Source: Ignavibacteria bacterium (GTDB lineage: Bacteria > Bacteroidota > Ignavibacteria > Tepidaquicellales > Tepidaquicellaceae). Taken from it: a stretch of DNA of 64,000 nt. The notes below the pieces were generated by a model. The model did not search any database and had not been told where the DNA came from. It was given only the letters and a program-made list of their open reading frames with translations. Shown piece after piece: positions 1-8,728 of this stretch. The position numbers and the translations under genes were made by a program. Numbering within the stretch: position 1 is the stretch's first letter; the number at the start of each line of letters is the position of its first letter. The stretch lies in the NCBI GenBank assembly GCA_019187405.1, contig JABAQZ010000002.1, forward strand, positions 1 to 64,000, read 5' to 3'.

Positions 1-443
1 TATACTGCTATGAGTTTAAAAAACTAGTTGATTAATTTGATACTGATAAACTTCTTAACTAAATTCTTAGCTCCAAGATCTTTCCCTTTTCCCAATTTAT
101 TCATTCACTTAGTTCGTAACCACACTAATTTTATTAATTTTTATTTATCTCCGGGTATGATTTTTTTCAACAAACTCTTTTCATTGTTGTCTAATTTCCA
201 TGTTTGTATCTGCTCTATTAACCTTATTGAATTCTTTCAAAGATAATCTCATACTCTAAAATCTAATTAAGAATATTTTTGTTTTACTATTTGTCTGATC
301 TTTTATTTCTTTCTCGAAATCTCAAAAAATTCTATTCTTAATCTATTGCCAATTGCCTCAATTGAAAATTAAACTTCATTGTAAAACAAAGACATTTTTT
401 CTATATTGCATAAAATTTTTAAACCAAAAAGGGGTAATTTATA
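1..443. other. AT-rich non-coding stretch before rpsU
   Basis: No gene recognised. An open frame at 28-246 (+) resembles no family I know, is Phe/Asn/Leu-rich as expected from translating AT-rich DNA, and has no supporting context. The part near 350-365 carries two CAATTG copies three bases apart, and the last ~80 bases are probably the rpsU promoter and leader. No tRNA cloverleaf or riboswitch core is evident by eye. Confidence 0.5.
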
Positions 444-641
444 TTGCTTAAAGTAATTATTCAGGATGGCGAATCCATTGACAAAGCTTTAAAAAGATTT
501 AAAAAGAAATACGAAAAATCCGGTTTGCTGAAAGAATTCAGAAAAAGAATGTTTTATGTTAAACCTTCAGTGAACAAAAAAATGGACAAAGAAAGAGCCA
601 TCAGAAAAGCAAAAAGAATACTTGCCGAAGAGAATATTTAA
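444..641 (+). CDS. rpsU: 30S ribosomal protein bS21
   Basis: A 65-residue basic protein that matches bS21 in length and pattern: an N-terminal strand (LKVIIQDGESIDKALKRF) followed by long Lys/Arg-rich helices ending in RAIRKAKRILAEE. bS21 sits on the 30S platform beside the 3' end of 16S rRNA and helps initiation. The start is TTG at 444: an in-frame TAA lies three codons upstream and no ATG fits. A GGGG run at 431-434 (AAAAAGGGGTAAT) lies about 9 bases before the TTG, an SD-like element in a window where SD motifs are otherwise rare. The gene is monocistronic and closed by the hairpin at 662-693. Confidence 0.95.
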   Translation: MLKVIIQDGESIDKALKRFKKKYEKSGLLKEFRKRMFYVKPSVNKKMDKERAIRKAKRILAEENI

Positions 642-661
642 TTCAGGTTCTTTTACACTGC

Positions 662-697
662 AAAACCCATTGTAAGATTTACAATCGGGTTTTATTG
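662..697 (+). terminator. rpsU intrinsic terminator
   Basis: AAAACCC (662-668) pairs with GGGTTTT (687-693) and ATTGTAA (669-675) pairs with TTACAAT (679-685). There is one bulged base (C686) and a GAT loop. The 3' arm ends in TTTT and a T-rich stretch follows. It lies 20 bases after the rpsU stop. Confidence 0.85.
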
Positions 698-736
698 TTT
701 TTTAAGGTTTATTTATAATCTTTTATCAGAATATTA

Positions 737-1270
737 TTGTCAAAGGAAAAGAAACCCGAACTGAAAGAATATATTTCAGAAAAAAGAATTAAAAAAAGAA
801 TTAAAACCCTTGCAAAAAAAATCAATAAAGACTACAAGGGGAAAAATCCCATTTTCATAGGAATTCTTAATGCCTCATTTGTCTTTCTGTCTGATCTTAT
901 AAGGGAAATTAATTTAGATTGTGAAATCGATTTTTTGAAACTTTCAAGTTACGGAGACGAACAAATATCATCGGGAAACGTGAAAATGCTGAAAGAACTT
1001 AATTGTCAGATTGAAGGAAAAGATATCATTATTGTCGAAGATATTATTGATTCGGGTTTATCAGTGAAATTTATTAAGAATCTTATTGAAAGCAAAAATC
1101 CCAAATCTTTAAGATTTGTAAGCCTTCTTTTTAAAAAAAATGTTTCTAATCTCGACTTTGAAATTGACTATATTTGTTTCATGATAAAAAATAAATTTGT
1201 GGTAGGATACGGTCTTGACTATGCCCAGAAATACAGGAATTTAAAAGGTATTTATGTGTTAAATAGTTAG
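737..1270 (+). CDS. hpt: Hypoxanthine(-guanine) phosphoribosyltransferase
   Basis: A 177-residue type I phosphoribosyltransferase that salvages hypoxanthine/guanine to IMP/GMP with PRPP. The PRPP-binding loop reads IIIVEDIIDSGLS near residues 96-108, with the acidic pair typical of HPRT and Ser where Thr is common. The N-terminal 'ILNASFVFLSDLIREI' segment matches the family, as does the C-terminal 'FVVGYGLDYAQKYRNL' segment, whose Asp contacts the purine. Length is normal. The start is TTG at 737 (MSKEKKP). The gene sits 19 bases before ftsH, the classic hpt-ftsH pairing; tilS, which often precedes them, is absent here. Confidence 0.95.
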   Translation: MSKEKKPELKEYISEKRIKKRIKTLAKKINKDYKGKNPIFIGILNASFVFLSDLIREINLDCEIDFLKLSSYGDEQISSGNVKMLKELNCQIEGKDIIIVEDIIDSGLSVKFIKNLIESKNPKSLRFVSLLFKKNVSNLDFEIDYICFMIKNKFVVGYGLDYAQKYRNLKGIYVLNS

Positions 1271-1289
1271 AAATTTGAACTAATCAGAA

Positions 1290-3308
1290 ATGAACAATAA
1301 AAAGCCAAAGAATAATAAGAATAATAACGAAGAGTTTAACTGGAACAGAGTCTTTAAAATTGTTCTCGGCTGGAGCGCAATTTTAATCGGATTTTTTCTG
1401 GTAATGATTTATACCAAAGGAACTGACGGAAAATATTCTGAATTAAAATATGACCAGTATCTTAAATTCCTGAATGAAAAAAAGATTGAAAGCGCTGTCA
1501 TAAAAAAATCGGAGAATAACTATGAATTTCTGGGAAAGCTAAAATCTCCTGAGACAATTAACGTCGGAAACCGAGCGCTCACCATTGACAGATTTAATGT
1601 CCTTCTGCCTTATACAAATATTGACGATAATGTGATCAAATCATGGACAGATTCAGGAGTTCAGTTCAGTATTGAAAAAGACGACGGCGGCTGGTTTGCT
1701 CCGCTGCTCGGTGCTTTACCCTGGATTCTCATAATAGTTTTCTGGATTATAATTATGAGAAGAATGCAGGCAGGAGCCGGAGGAACTAAGAATATATTTT
1801 CATTCGGTAAATCAAAAGCCAAGCTGTTAAGTGAATCTGCTTCTAAGGTAACTTTTCAGGATGTAGCAGGCGCTGATGAAGCAAAAGAAGAATTATCCGA
1901 AATTATTGAGTTCCTTAAGACACCGTCAAAATTTCAAAAACTCGGAGGTAAAATTCCCCGAGGCGTACTGCTTCTTGGACCTCCCGGAACCGGTAAAACT
2001 CTGCTGGCAAGAGCCGTCGCAGGTGAAGCAGGCGTTCCGTTTTTCTCAATTAGCGGTGCTGACTTCGTAGAAATGTTTGTCGGAGTCGGAGCGTCGAGAG
2101 TAAGAGACCTTTTTGATCAAGGAAAGAAAAATGCTCCTTGCATAATTTTTATTGACGAAATTGATGCCGTCGGAAGACATAGAGGAGCAGGTCTTGGTGG
2201 CGGACATGATGAACGTGAGCAAACATTAAATCAGCTTTTGATTGAAATGGATGGATTTGAACAAAATAACGGAGTGATTATTATTGCTGCAACCAACAGA
2301 CCTGATATTCTCGATCCTGCATTGCTTAGACCTGGAAGATTCGACAGACAAGTGGTCGTTGACAGACCTGACGTAAAAGGAAGAGAAGGTATTCTCAAAG
2401 TCCATACAAGAAAAACTCCGCTTGCAAAAGATGTTGTTGTTGAAATTCTTGCAAAAGGTACTCCCGGATTTTCCGGTGCTGATATTGCAAATCTCGTTAA
2501 CGAAGCAGCATTGCTGGCAGCAAGAAGAAATTCGGACTTTGTAACCATGAGAGATTTTGAAGAAGCCAAGGATAAAGTAATGATGGGTACTGCAAGAAAG
2601 AGTCTTATAATTTCCGAAAGAGAAAAGAAAACTACTGCATATCACGAGAGCGGTCATGTCATTGTTGCAAAGATGATTCCTGAGGCCGATCCCGTTCATA
2701 AAGTTACTATTATTCCAAGAGGTAGAGCGCTTGGGGTTACAACTTACCTTCCTATGGACGAAAAGCATACTTATTCAAAAGAGTATCTCGAAGCTATGAT
2801 TGCTTATGCTATGGGAGGCAGGGCTGCTGAAAAACTGATTTTCAATGAATATACAACCGGCGCAAGCAATGATATTGATAGAGCAACCGGTATGGCAAGA
2901 AAAATGGTATGCGAATTTGGTATGAGTGAAAAACTTGGACCCGTTGCCTATGGTCAGAAACAAGATGAAATATTTCTCGGCAGGGAAATAAATCAACACA
3001 GAGACTACAGTGAAACGACACAGATTCTCATCGATGAAGAAATTAAGAAGATTGTTCAGAACGGTATGGATAAAGCTGAAAAAATTCTTAATGATAACAT
3101 TGATAAACTTCATAAAATGTCTGAAGAACTTCTTGAAAGGGAAATATTAGATTCGGCTGAAATTGACATGATAATGAAAGGTGAGGATCTTCCGCCTTTT
3201 GAAAAACCAACTGTCGTAAATGACACCGCAGTATCAGGCGAAAAAACTAAGGAGAAAAAAGTTAAAGATGAAAACTATGCTCCCGGTGATGTTGCACTGG
3301 CAAATTAA
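1290..3308 (+). CDS. ftsH: ATP-dependent zinc metalloprotease FtsH
   Basis: A 672-residue membrane-anchored AAA+ protease that degrades damaged or short-lived membrane and cytosolic proteins as a hexamer. There are two membrane segments near residues 23-43 and 138-157, flanking an extracytoplasmic domain. They are followed by Walker A GPPGTGKT (about 230-237), Walker [10 protein letters not shown] (about 284-292), the second region of homology ([20 protein letters not shown]) and the zinc motif HESGH (about 451-455). The C-terminus has a charged tail. It probably shares a transcript with hpt upstream and ends at the strong terminator at 3331-3360. Confidence 0.98.
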   Translation: MNNKKPKNNKNNNEEFNWNRVFKIVLGWSAILIGFFLVMIYTKGTDGKYSELKYDQYLKFLNEKKIESAVIKKSENNYEFLGKLKSPETINVGNRALTIDRFNVLLPYTNIDDNVIKSWTDSGVQFSIEKDDGGWFAPLLGALPWILIIVFWIIIMRRMQAGAGGTKNIFSFGKSKAKLLSESASKVTFQDVAGADEAKEELSEIIEFLKTPSKFQKLGGKIPRGVLLLGPPGTGKTLLARAVAGEAGVPFFSISGADFVEMFVGVGASRVRDLFDQGKKNAPCIIFIDEIDAVGRHRGAGLGGGHDEREQTLNQLLIEMDGFEQNNGVIIIAATNRPDILDPALLRPGRFDRQVVVDRPDVKGREGILKVHTRKTPLAKDVVVEILAKGTPGFSGADIANLVNEAALLAARRNSDFVTMRDFEEAKDKVMMGTARKSLIISEREKKTTAYHESGHVIVAKMIPEADPVHKVTIIPRGRALGVTTYLPMDEKHTYSKEYLEAMIAYAMGGRAAEKLIFNEYTTGASNDIDRATGMARKMVCEFGMSEKLGPVAYGQKQDEIFLGREINQHRDYSETTQILIDEEIKKIVQNGMDKAEKILNDNIDKLHKMSEELLEREILDSAEIDMIMKGEDLPPFEKPTVVNDTAVSGEKTKEKKVKDENYAPGDVALAN

Positions 3309-3330
3309 GAATTAAAATTTTATGTAAATT

Positions 3331-3360
3331 AAAGCGAGCTTTTTAACTCGCTTTTTTTTT
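3331..3360 (+). terminator. ftsH intrinsic terminator
   Basis: A perfect 8-bp stem, AAAGCGAG (3331-3338) with CTCGCTTT (3347-3354), has an 8-base loop and runs directly into a T tract to 3360. It ends five bases before the TTG start of the next gene, so that gene needs read-through or a very short leader. Confidence 0.93.
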
Positions 3361-3365
3361 GAATC

Positions 3366-3995
3366 TTGGACAATACTTCTAATTCCATAAGTCTTAAACA
3401 TGAACTGAAAAGAAAGTCTATACACATTTCATCAATGATAATTCCTCTATCTTATTATTTTATTGAGAGAAATGTATTGCTTGTTTTATTGTTTATCTTT
3501 AGCGCTATGGCAATTATGATTGACATCTTCAGAAGACACAATGAGAAGATCGGTAATATTTATAACATAATATTCGGTGATATACTCCGCGAGCATGAAG
3601 TCAATTTTAATAAAATATTTTTTACTGGCGGAACCTATATCCTAATTTCTTTTTTCATCTGCATTCTTTTTTTCAATAAAGAAATTGCAATACTTTCCAT
3701 GCTTATAATTGTTATCAGCGATACAGCTGCAGCAGTAACTGGTAAGACAATCGGGAAAAGAAAAATCGGTACCAAGACTTTAGAAGGCGGAATTGCTTTT
3801 TTTGTAACGGCAATGATTTTATTCTTTATTGTCATCAAACCTAATGATTTAACTTTGATTTACATTGGATTTCTTTCTGTATTTCTTACTGCGGTATTCG
3901 AGCTTATACCTCTAAAAGCCGATGACAATATTTCTATACCATTGTTTTTCGGAATAGTATACTCTGCCATGACAAATACAAAATTATTAATTTAA
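3366..3995 (+). CDS. CTP-dependent polyprenol/phytol/diacylglycerol kinase-like membrane protein
   Basis: A 209-residue polytopic membrane protein with about six hydrophobic segments. The motif SDTAAAVTGKTIGKRKIGT (from about residue 118) followed by KTLEGG matches the SEC59/VTE5 superfamily (dolichol kinase, phytol kinase, bacterial diacylglycerol/polyprenol kinases; related to CdsA). These enzymes phosphorylate a lipid alcohol using CTP or ATP, so it may recycle undecaprenol or phytol-like alcohols; the exact substrate cannot be read from sequence. The start is TTG at 3366 (MDNTSNS). The gene lies 9 bases before ychF and could share a transcript with it. Confidence 0.8.
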   Translation: MDNTSNSISLKHELKRKSIHISSMIIPLSYYFIERNVLLVLLFIFSAMAIMIDIFRRHNEKIGNIYNIIFGDILREHEVNFNKIFFTGGTYILISFFICILFFNKEIAILSMLIIVISDTAAAVTGKTIGKRKIGTKTLEGGIAFFVTAMILFFIVIKPNDLTLIYIGFLSVFLTAVFELIPLKADDNISIPLFFGIVYSAMTNTKLLI

Positions 3996-4004
3996 AATTT
4001 TCTA

Positions 4005-5108
4005 ATGCCATTAAGATGCGGAATCGTAGGGATGCCTAACGTGGGCAAATCCACACTGTTTAATGCTCTGACATCATCACAAAATGCAGAAGCTGCTAAT
4101 TATCCTTTTTGCACAATTGAGCCTAATCTCGGAACAGTAATTGTTCCCGATGAAAGAGTTGACAGACTTACTGAATTATATAATCCGAAAAAAATTGTTC
4201 CAGCAACAATTGAGTTTGTTGACATAGCCGGTCTTGTAAAAGGCGCTTCAAAAGGCGAAGGCCTCGGTAATCAGTTTCTCTCTCACATCAGAGAAGTGGA
4301 AGCAATCGTTCATATAGTAAGATGTTTTGACGATGACAATATCGTCCATGTCGAAGGTAAAGTCAACCCGAAGAACGATATTGAGATTATCGAAACCGAA
4401 TTGATTATTAAAGACATCGAGACAATTGACAAACGGCTTGAAAAATCTGATAAACTCCTTAAAAGCGGAGATAAGAAAGCTCACCTCGAACACGATACAC
4501 TGAATGCCCTAAAAAAACACCTGGAATCCGGAAGACTTGCAAAATACTTTACAGAAAATCTTCACGACGAAGCAGAAAGTATTGTCAGTGAACTTCATCT
4601 TCTTACCGATAAACCCGTTCTGTATGTAGCAAACGTCGATGACAAGAGCATTAGTGGAAATAAATATTCGGATGAAGTTAAAGCTGTTGCCGAAAAAGAA
4701 AATGCACAGTTTCTCATACTGTCGGTCGAAATAGAATCCGAGATTGCCCAGCTTGAAACAAAAGAAGAGAAAAATGATTTTCTTAAAGAATTGGGCTTAG
4801 ATAAATCTGGACTTGATAAGCTAATATCAAAAGGATACAAGCTTCTGAATCTTAAAACCTTTTTTACGGCAGGGGAGAAAGAAGTGCATGCTTGGACAAT
4901 ACTAGACGGCACAAAAGCTTCTAAAGCAGCTGGAGAAATACATACTGATTTTGAAAAAGGATTCATTAGAGTCGAGATTATTAAATTCAAGGATATTATT
5001 GAACTGAAATCTGAATCTGCTGTAAAAGAAAAAGGATTAATGGCAATTCATGGCAAAGATTATTCCATGCATGACGGTGATGTGGCATATTTTAGATTTA
5101 ATGTGTGA
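4005..5108 (+). CDS. ychF: Redox-regulated ribosome-binding ATPase YchF
   Basis: A 367-residue Obg-family P-loop protein. G1 reads GMPNVGKST (residues 9-17), G3 is the DIAG of 'FVDIAGLVKGASKGEG', and the G4 region reads NVDD rather than the GTPase NKxD, as expected for the ATP-preferring YchF/OLA1 branch. A C-terminal TGS-like domain begins near 280 (FFTAGEKEVHAWTI). YchF binds ribosomes and is linked to stress and peroxide responses. Length is typical. The ATG at 4005 gives the canonical 'MPLRCGIVGMPNVGKS' N-terminus. Confidence 0.97.
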   Translation: MPLRCGIVGMPNVGKSTLFNALTSSQNAEAANYPFCTIEPNLGTVIVPDERVDRLTELYNPKKIVPATIEFVDIAGLVKGASKGEGLGNQFLSHIREVEAIVHIVRCFDDDNIVHVEGKVNPKNDIEIIETELIIKDIETIDKRLEKSDKLLKSGDKKAHLEHDTLNALKKHLESGRLAKYFTENLHDEAESIVSELHLLTDKPVLYVANVDDKSISGNKYSDEVKAVAEKENAQFLILSVEIESEIAQLETKEEKNDFLKELGLDKSGLDKLISKGYKLLNLKTFFTAGEKEVHAWTILDGTKASKAAGEIHTDFEKGFIRVEIIKFKDIIELKSESAVKEKGLMAIHGKDYSMHDGDVAYFRFNV

Positions 5109-5148
5109 TATTTTCATCTGAATATACTTTTGATTAATTATTTTTTTA

Positions 5149-5883
5149 ATGAGCATAACCTGTAAAAACTGTAATAATGTTTTTGAAGGAAATTTTTGCA
5201 ATAACTGCGGACAGTCAGCCTCTGTAAAGCGAATTAACTGGAAATATATTTATGACGATGTAAAAGGAAATTATGTCAGCTTCAATAAGACCAAGTTTTA
5301 TTCGGCAAAAGAATTATTATTCCGACCCGGATTTCTCATTAGAGATTTTCTTTCGGGGAAAAGGGTAAATTTTTACAAACCTGTTTCACTTGTACTGTTC
5401 GTTGCTTCAGTATATGCATATTTGTTTCATACTTTTAATATAAATCCTTATTCAGTTTCTCAGTCTGGAATTGGAGACGTGAATATTTACAAGTTCAACA
5501 TTATCCATGAATGGATAAACAGCCACTTTTCAATTTCTTCTCTAATTTCTGTCCCAATCATTTCGGTAACTGCATTTCTACTTTTCAAAAAACAAAATTT
5601 AAATTTTTCAGAATATCTTGTAATAAATACTTTCCTTGCCGCTCAGAGGATCATAATACGTATTGTATTTTTTCCGGTGATGCTGATAATGAATTATACT
5701 CATCACTTGAATTATATTTTTCAGTTTTTAAGCGTTGCTGACATTGCGCTTATGGTATGGGCATTTTATCAAATGTTCGAGAATATTTCTCTTTTGAATG
5801 TCATTCTTAAAGTGTTGCTTATTTATTTAATAAGTTTCATACTGACTTTAGCAGGTTTTGTAATGGTTTTTTTGATTTTATAA
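5149..5883 (+). CDS. DUF3667 zinc-ribbon membrane protein
   Basis: A 244-residue protein with an N-terminal zinc ribbon of two CxxC pairs (CKNC at about 5-8, CNNCG at about 17-21). A 'KRINWKYIYDD' linker follows, then about five hydrophobic segments from residue 80 onward. This arrangement and the 'LLFRPGFLIRDFLSGKRVNFYKP' region match the Bacteroidota-associated DUF3667 family (quoted in parts: FRPGFLIRDFL and GKRVNFYKP). No function is established. It faces feoB convergently with about 70 bases between the stops. Confidence 0.8.
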   Translation: MSITCKNCNNVFEGNFCNNCGQSASVKRINWKYIYDDVKGNYVSFNKTKFYSAKELLFRPGFLIRDFLSGKRVNFYKPVSLVLFVASVYAYLFHTFNINPYSVSQSGIGDVNIYKFNIIHEWINSHFSISSLISVPIISVTAFLLFKKQNLNFSEYLVINTFLAAQRIIIRIVFFPVMLIMNYTHHLNYIFQFLSVADIALMVWAFYQMFENISLLNVILKVLLIYLISFILTLAGFVMVFLIL

Positions 5884-5952
5884 CTAAACCTATTTTTTTT
5901 TTAAAAATCGTATATGAAAGAAATTACTAACTCATATTGCTAAAAATAGACT

Positions 5953-7989
5953 TCAGTTTATTCCAAATGCTCTAAGTCCGTTTACTGTAATGAGAGTAAG
6001 CAGATATGCTATAGCTGTAAATACAAAGATTTGTAAAAGGGGAATTCTCCAACTCCCTGTTTCTTTTCTTGAAATGGCAACAGTCGAGAGACATTGCATT
6101 GCAAACACAAAGAATACGATAAGACCTGTCGTAGTTGCGGTAGTAAATAATTTTATCCCAGTTCCTTCTATTTCAGCAGATTTCATTGATTCAAGAAGTG
6201 AATTCTGAAGATTGTCTTCATCATCGGTAATTTTAAATATCAGTGCCATAGCGCTGACAAAAACTTCTCTTGCTGCAAATGCTGAAATGAGTGATACTCC
6301 AATTCTCCAATCCATTCCCATTGGTTTCATTACAGGTTCTATAAATTTTCCGAGATCCGCTGCATAAGAATTAGAAATCCTTTCAGAATTTTTTAGCTGA
6401 ATTATTTCATCTTCAGTCTTTCCCTCTATCTGAATGTCAGGATTTGTATCCGGAAAATAAGTAAGAAACCATAATATAACCGAAAGGTAAAGAATTACAT
6501 GACCGGCTTTTAAAATATACTGTTTTGCATTATTAAATGTGCGAGTGATCACAGTAATTAGAGAAGGTATTCTGTATGCAGGGAGTTCCAGAATGAAGGA
6601 AGAATTATCTTTAACTTTTAAAATATTCTTACTGAATTTATTTGCAAGTGATGAAATTAATAGAGAGCTTAAAATGCCAAACAAATAAATAAAAGCAAGT
6701 ACAATTCCTCCAAGCCATGGCTTATCAGAAGGCATAAGAAAAGCTATCAGCAAAGCATATATGGGAAGCCTTGCGCTGCAACTCATAAGCGGAATAATGA
6801 ATATTGTCAGAAGCCTTTCGCGTTTGTTTGCGATTGTCCTCGTTGCCATTATTGCAGGTATTGCACAAGCAAATCCAGAGAGCAGGGGAACAAAAGATTT
6901 TCCGTTTAATCCGATTTTGGAAAGCGGTTTGTCAATCAACATTGCTCCACGAGCAAGATATCCTGAATCCTCAAGTAATCCAAGTATAAGAAATAATATC
7001 AAAATCTGTGGAAGGAAAACAAGTACAGAACCGACCCCGTTTATAATGCCGTTTGAAATTAGATTTCCAAACCAGCCGTCTCCTGCAATTGCCGCTGCCT
7101 CTTCAGAAAGATACGAGAAGAGTTCATTGATAACTTCCATTGCCGGTTCCGCAAGCCAGAAGATAGAAGTAAAAGTAAGCGACATGAATACAAAAAATAT
7201 TAGTAAACCAAAATATTTATGAAGTATGATTTTATCGAGCTTAAGTGTAAATTCATCTGGCCTGGCAAAACTTCGCCCTGAATTCAGAACAACAAGCTTT
7301 TCATTTAATTTCTCTATATCTATCGTGCCGTTTTTGTCATCAACACCGGCTGATATCAGTACTTCATTTTCGATTGTCTCGATTTTTTTATATGATCCGA
7401 GCAGATCGTGACTGCTGTTATTGAAACTGATTTCAGCTCTGCCTTCTTCGTAAGAATTATTTTTAAGCTGTCTCCCGATTGCTTTTATCAGCTCATCGAT
7501 GCCCTCGCCGCTCTTTCCGTTAACTTTTATAACTTCACAGTTTAATATTGAAGAAAGCTTTTGAACTGATACTTGATAGCCCTTTCTTTTTAGAAGATCA
7601 TTCATTGTCAGGGCAACTACTACTCTGAAATTTGAGTTTATAAGCTGATTAACAAGATAAAGATGCCGTGAAAGCTGACTCGCATCTACAGTTACTACAA
7701 CAATATCAGGAACTCCGAATTTAGGATGAGAAAATAAGGAATCAACGGAAATTTTTTCGTCAGGTGATGATGGTAACAAACTGATAATGCCCGGAGAGTC
7801 AAGTATGTTGGCGTTAATAGAATATTTATTCAAGATTCTGGAAATTGAATATTCCACCGTTGAACCCGGATAATTTACCGTCTTATAATTTTTTCCGCTG
7901 AGTTGATTGAATAAAGTCGTCTTGCCGGAATTCGGCGGACCTACAAGCGTAATTAATGATACTTTATTTTCTGTTAATATGTCTTTCAA
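5953..7989 (-). CDS. feoB: Ferrous iron transporter FeoB
   Basis: A 678-residue Fe(II) transporter with an N-terminal G domain. G1 is GPPNSGKTT (17-25), G3 is DSPG (64-67), and the G4 position reads TMND (128-131) where the family usually has NMxD. The membrane part runs from about residue 255 and holds two gate-like motifs, FACAIPAIMATR and MSCSARLPIYALL, with the conserved Cys. It is somewhat shorter than E. coli FeoB (about 770). The ATG at 7989 overlaps the feoA stop by four bases, so translation is coupled. It is the last gene of fur-feoA-feoB. Confidence 0.97.
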   Translation of the reverse strand: MKDILTENKVSLITLVGPPNSGKTTLFNQLSGKNYKTVNYPGSTVEYSISRILNKYSINANILDSPGIISLLPSSPDEKISVDSLFSHPKFGVPDIVVVTVDASQLSRHLYLVNQLINSNFRVVVALTMNDLLKRKGYQVSVQKLSSILNCEVIKVNGKSGEGIDELIKAIGRQLKNNSYEEGRAEISFNNSSHDLLGSYKKIETIENEVLISAGVDDKNGTIDIEKLNEKLVVLNSGRSFARPDEFTLKLDKIILHKYFGLLIFFVFMSLTFTSIFWLAEPAMEVINELFSYLSEEAAAIAGDGWFGNLISNGIINGVGSVLVFLPQILILFLILGLLEDSGYLARGAMLIDKPLSKIGLNGKSFVPLLSGFACAIPAIMATRTIANKRERLLTIFIIPLMSCSARLPIYALLIAFLMPSDKPWLGGIVLAFIYLFGILSSLLISSLANKFSKNILKVKDNSSFILELPAYRIPSLITVITRTFNNAKQYILKAGHVILYLSVILWFLTYFPDTNPDIQIEGKTEDEIIQLKNSERISNSYAADLGKFIEPVMKPMGMDWRIGVSLISAFAAREVFVSAMALIFKITDDEDNLQNSLLESMKSAEIEGTGIKLFTTATTTGLIVFFVFAMQCLSTVAISRKETGSWRIPLLQIFVFTAIAYLLTLITVNGLRAFGIN

Positions 7990-8204
7990 ATTTTTATACA
8001 GGCTGCTTCTTTAATTCTGATTGCAATTATAGTACCCCTGACAGACAGCGCAATGGGATCATTAAAAACAGTGCTTCCAAGCATCACAATTTCCTGACCG
8101 GGAGTAAATCCGAGTTCCATTATTCTTCTTGAGGAAGGATGATCATTATCAATGTCTTTTATGATTGCTCTTTCTCCGAGTTTCAGGTCTTTAGCCGATT
8201 TCAT
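7986..8204 (-). CDS. feoA: Ferrous iron transport accessory protein FeoA
   Basis: A 72-residue SH3-like FeoA. It shows the family pattern 'LKLGERAIIKDI', 'SSRRIMELGFTPGQEIVML' and 'DPIALSVRGTIIAIR'. FeoA associates with FeoB and supports Fe(II) uptake. The start overlaps the fur stop (ATGA) and its own stop overlaps the feoB start, so the three genes form one coupled unit. Confidence 0.96.
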   Translation of the reverse strand: MKSAKDLKLGERAIIKDIDNDHPSSRRIMELGFTPGQEIVMLGSTVFNDPIALSVRGTIIAIRIKEAACIKI

Positions 8205-8677
8205 TCTTTGATTGCAGATGAATTAGTTTGCTTTTTCTTATCACATTTTTCGGCATTCTCGCATTTCGCAAACACTTGAAAAGTATGGTCAACAATCTCC
8301 AAATTGTTTTCTTTACAGATCTTATTCTGAATTTTTTCGATCATCGGATATTCAAATTCGATAATCTTATTGCAATTTATGCATATGATATGATAATGAG
8401 GCTTTCTCCCGACCTTTGTTTCATATCTTGTTCTGTCTCCTTTGAAATTATGCTTGGTGAGAATTTTACAGTCACTCATTAATTCGAGCGTATTGTAAAC
8501 TGTAGCGCGTGAAACCTGCAGATATTCATTCTTCATTTTTAGATATAACTCATCTGCATCAAAATGTCCTTCAATGTTAAGCGCTGAATCAAGAATCAGA
8601 AATCTTTCATTGGTAATTCTGTGAGCATTTTTTTTGAGAAATGTTATAAACATTTCTTTCACTTTTTCAGGAATCAT
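8201..8677 (-). CDS. fur: Fur-family metal-responsive repressor
   Basis: A 158-residue Fur/PerR-family regulator. The N-terminal winged helix has the 'VSRATVYNTLELM' recognition helix. The C-terminal half has 'HYHIICINCNKIIEF' with metal-binding His and a CxxC, plus a second CxnC pair near the C-terminus (CENAEKC) that would form the structural Zn site. Position as first gene of an operon with feoA-feoB points to control of Fe(II) uptake and autoregulation. Whether it senses Fe (Fur), peroxide (PerR) or Zn (Zur) cannot be settled from sequence; context favours Fur. A perfect palindrome lies 9 bases upstream of the ATG (8687-8711). Confidence 0.92.
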   Translation of the reverse strand: MIPEKVKEMFITFLKKNAHRITNERFLILDSALNIEGHFDADELYLKMKNEYLQVSRATVYNTLELMSDCKILTKHNFKGDRTRYETKVGRKPHYHIICINCNKIIEFEYPMIEKIQNKICKENNLEIVDHTFQVFAKCENAEKCDKKKQTNSSAIKE

Positions 8678-8686
8678 TACTTAATA

Positions 8687-8711
8687 TTTATTTAGATATT
8701 GTCTAAATAAA
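8687..8711. promoter_or_regulatory. Palindromic operator candidate upstream of fur-feoAB
   Basis: TTTATTTAGA (8687-8696), spacer TATTG, TCTAAATAAA (8702-8711) is a perfect 10-5-10 inverted repeat. It lies between the lat stop and the fur ATG. Position and symmetry suit autorepression by the Fur-family protein. The half-site differs from the classic GATAATGATAATCATTATC Fur box, and TTTAGA..TCTAAA also resembles DtxR/MntR-type operators, so the cognate factor is uncertain. Confidence 0.65.
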
Positions 8712-8728
8712 GATAAGCAAATCACTAT

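Noticed and set aside
28-246. 72-codon open frame at the left edge
   Set aside because: Composition is what AT-rich DNA gives by chance, there is no recognisable family and no start context.
2226-3113. Long antisense frames inside ftsH
   Set aside because: Shadows of a strongly conserved gene on the other strand; no homology or context.
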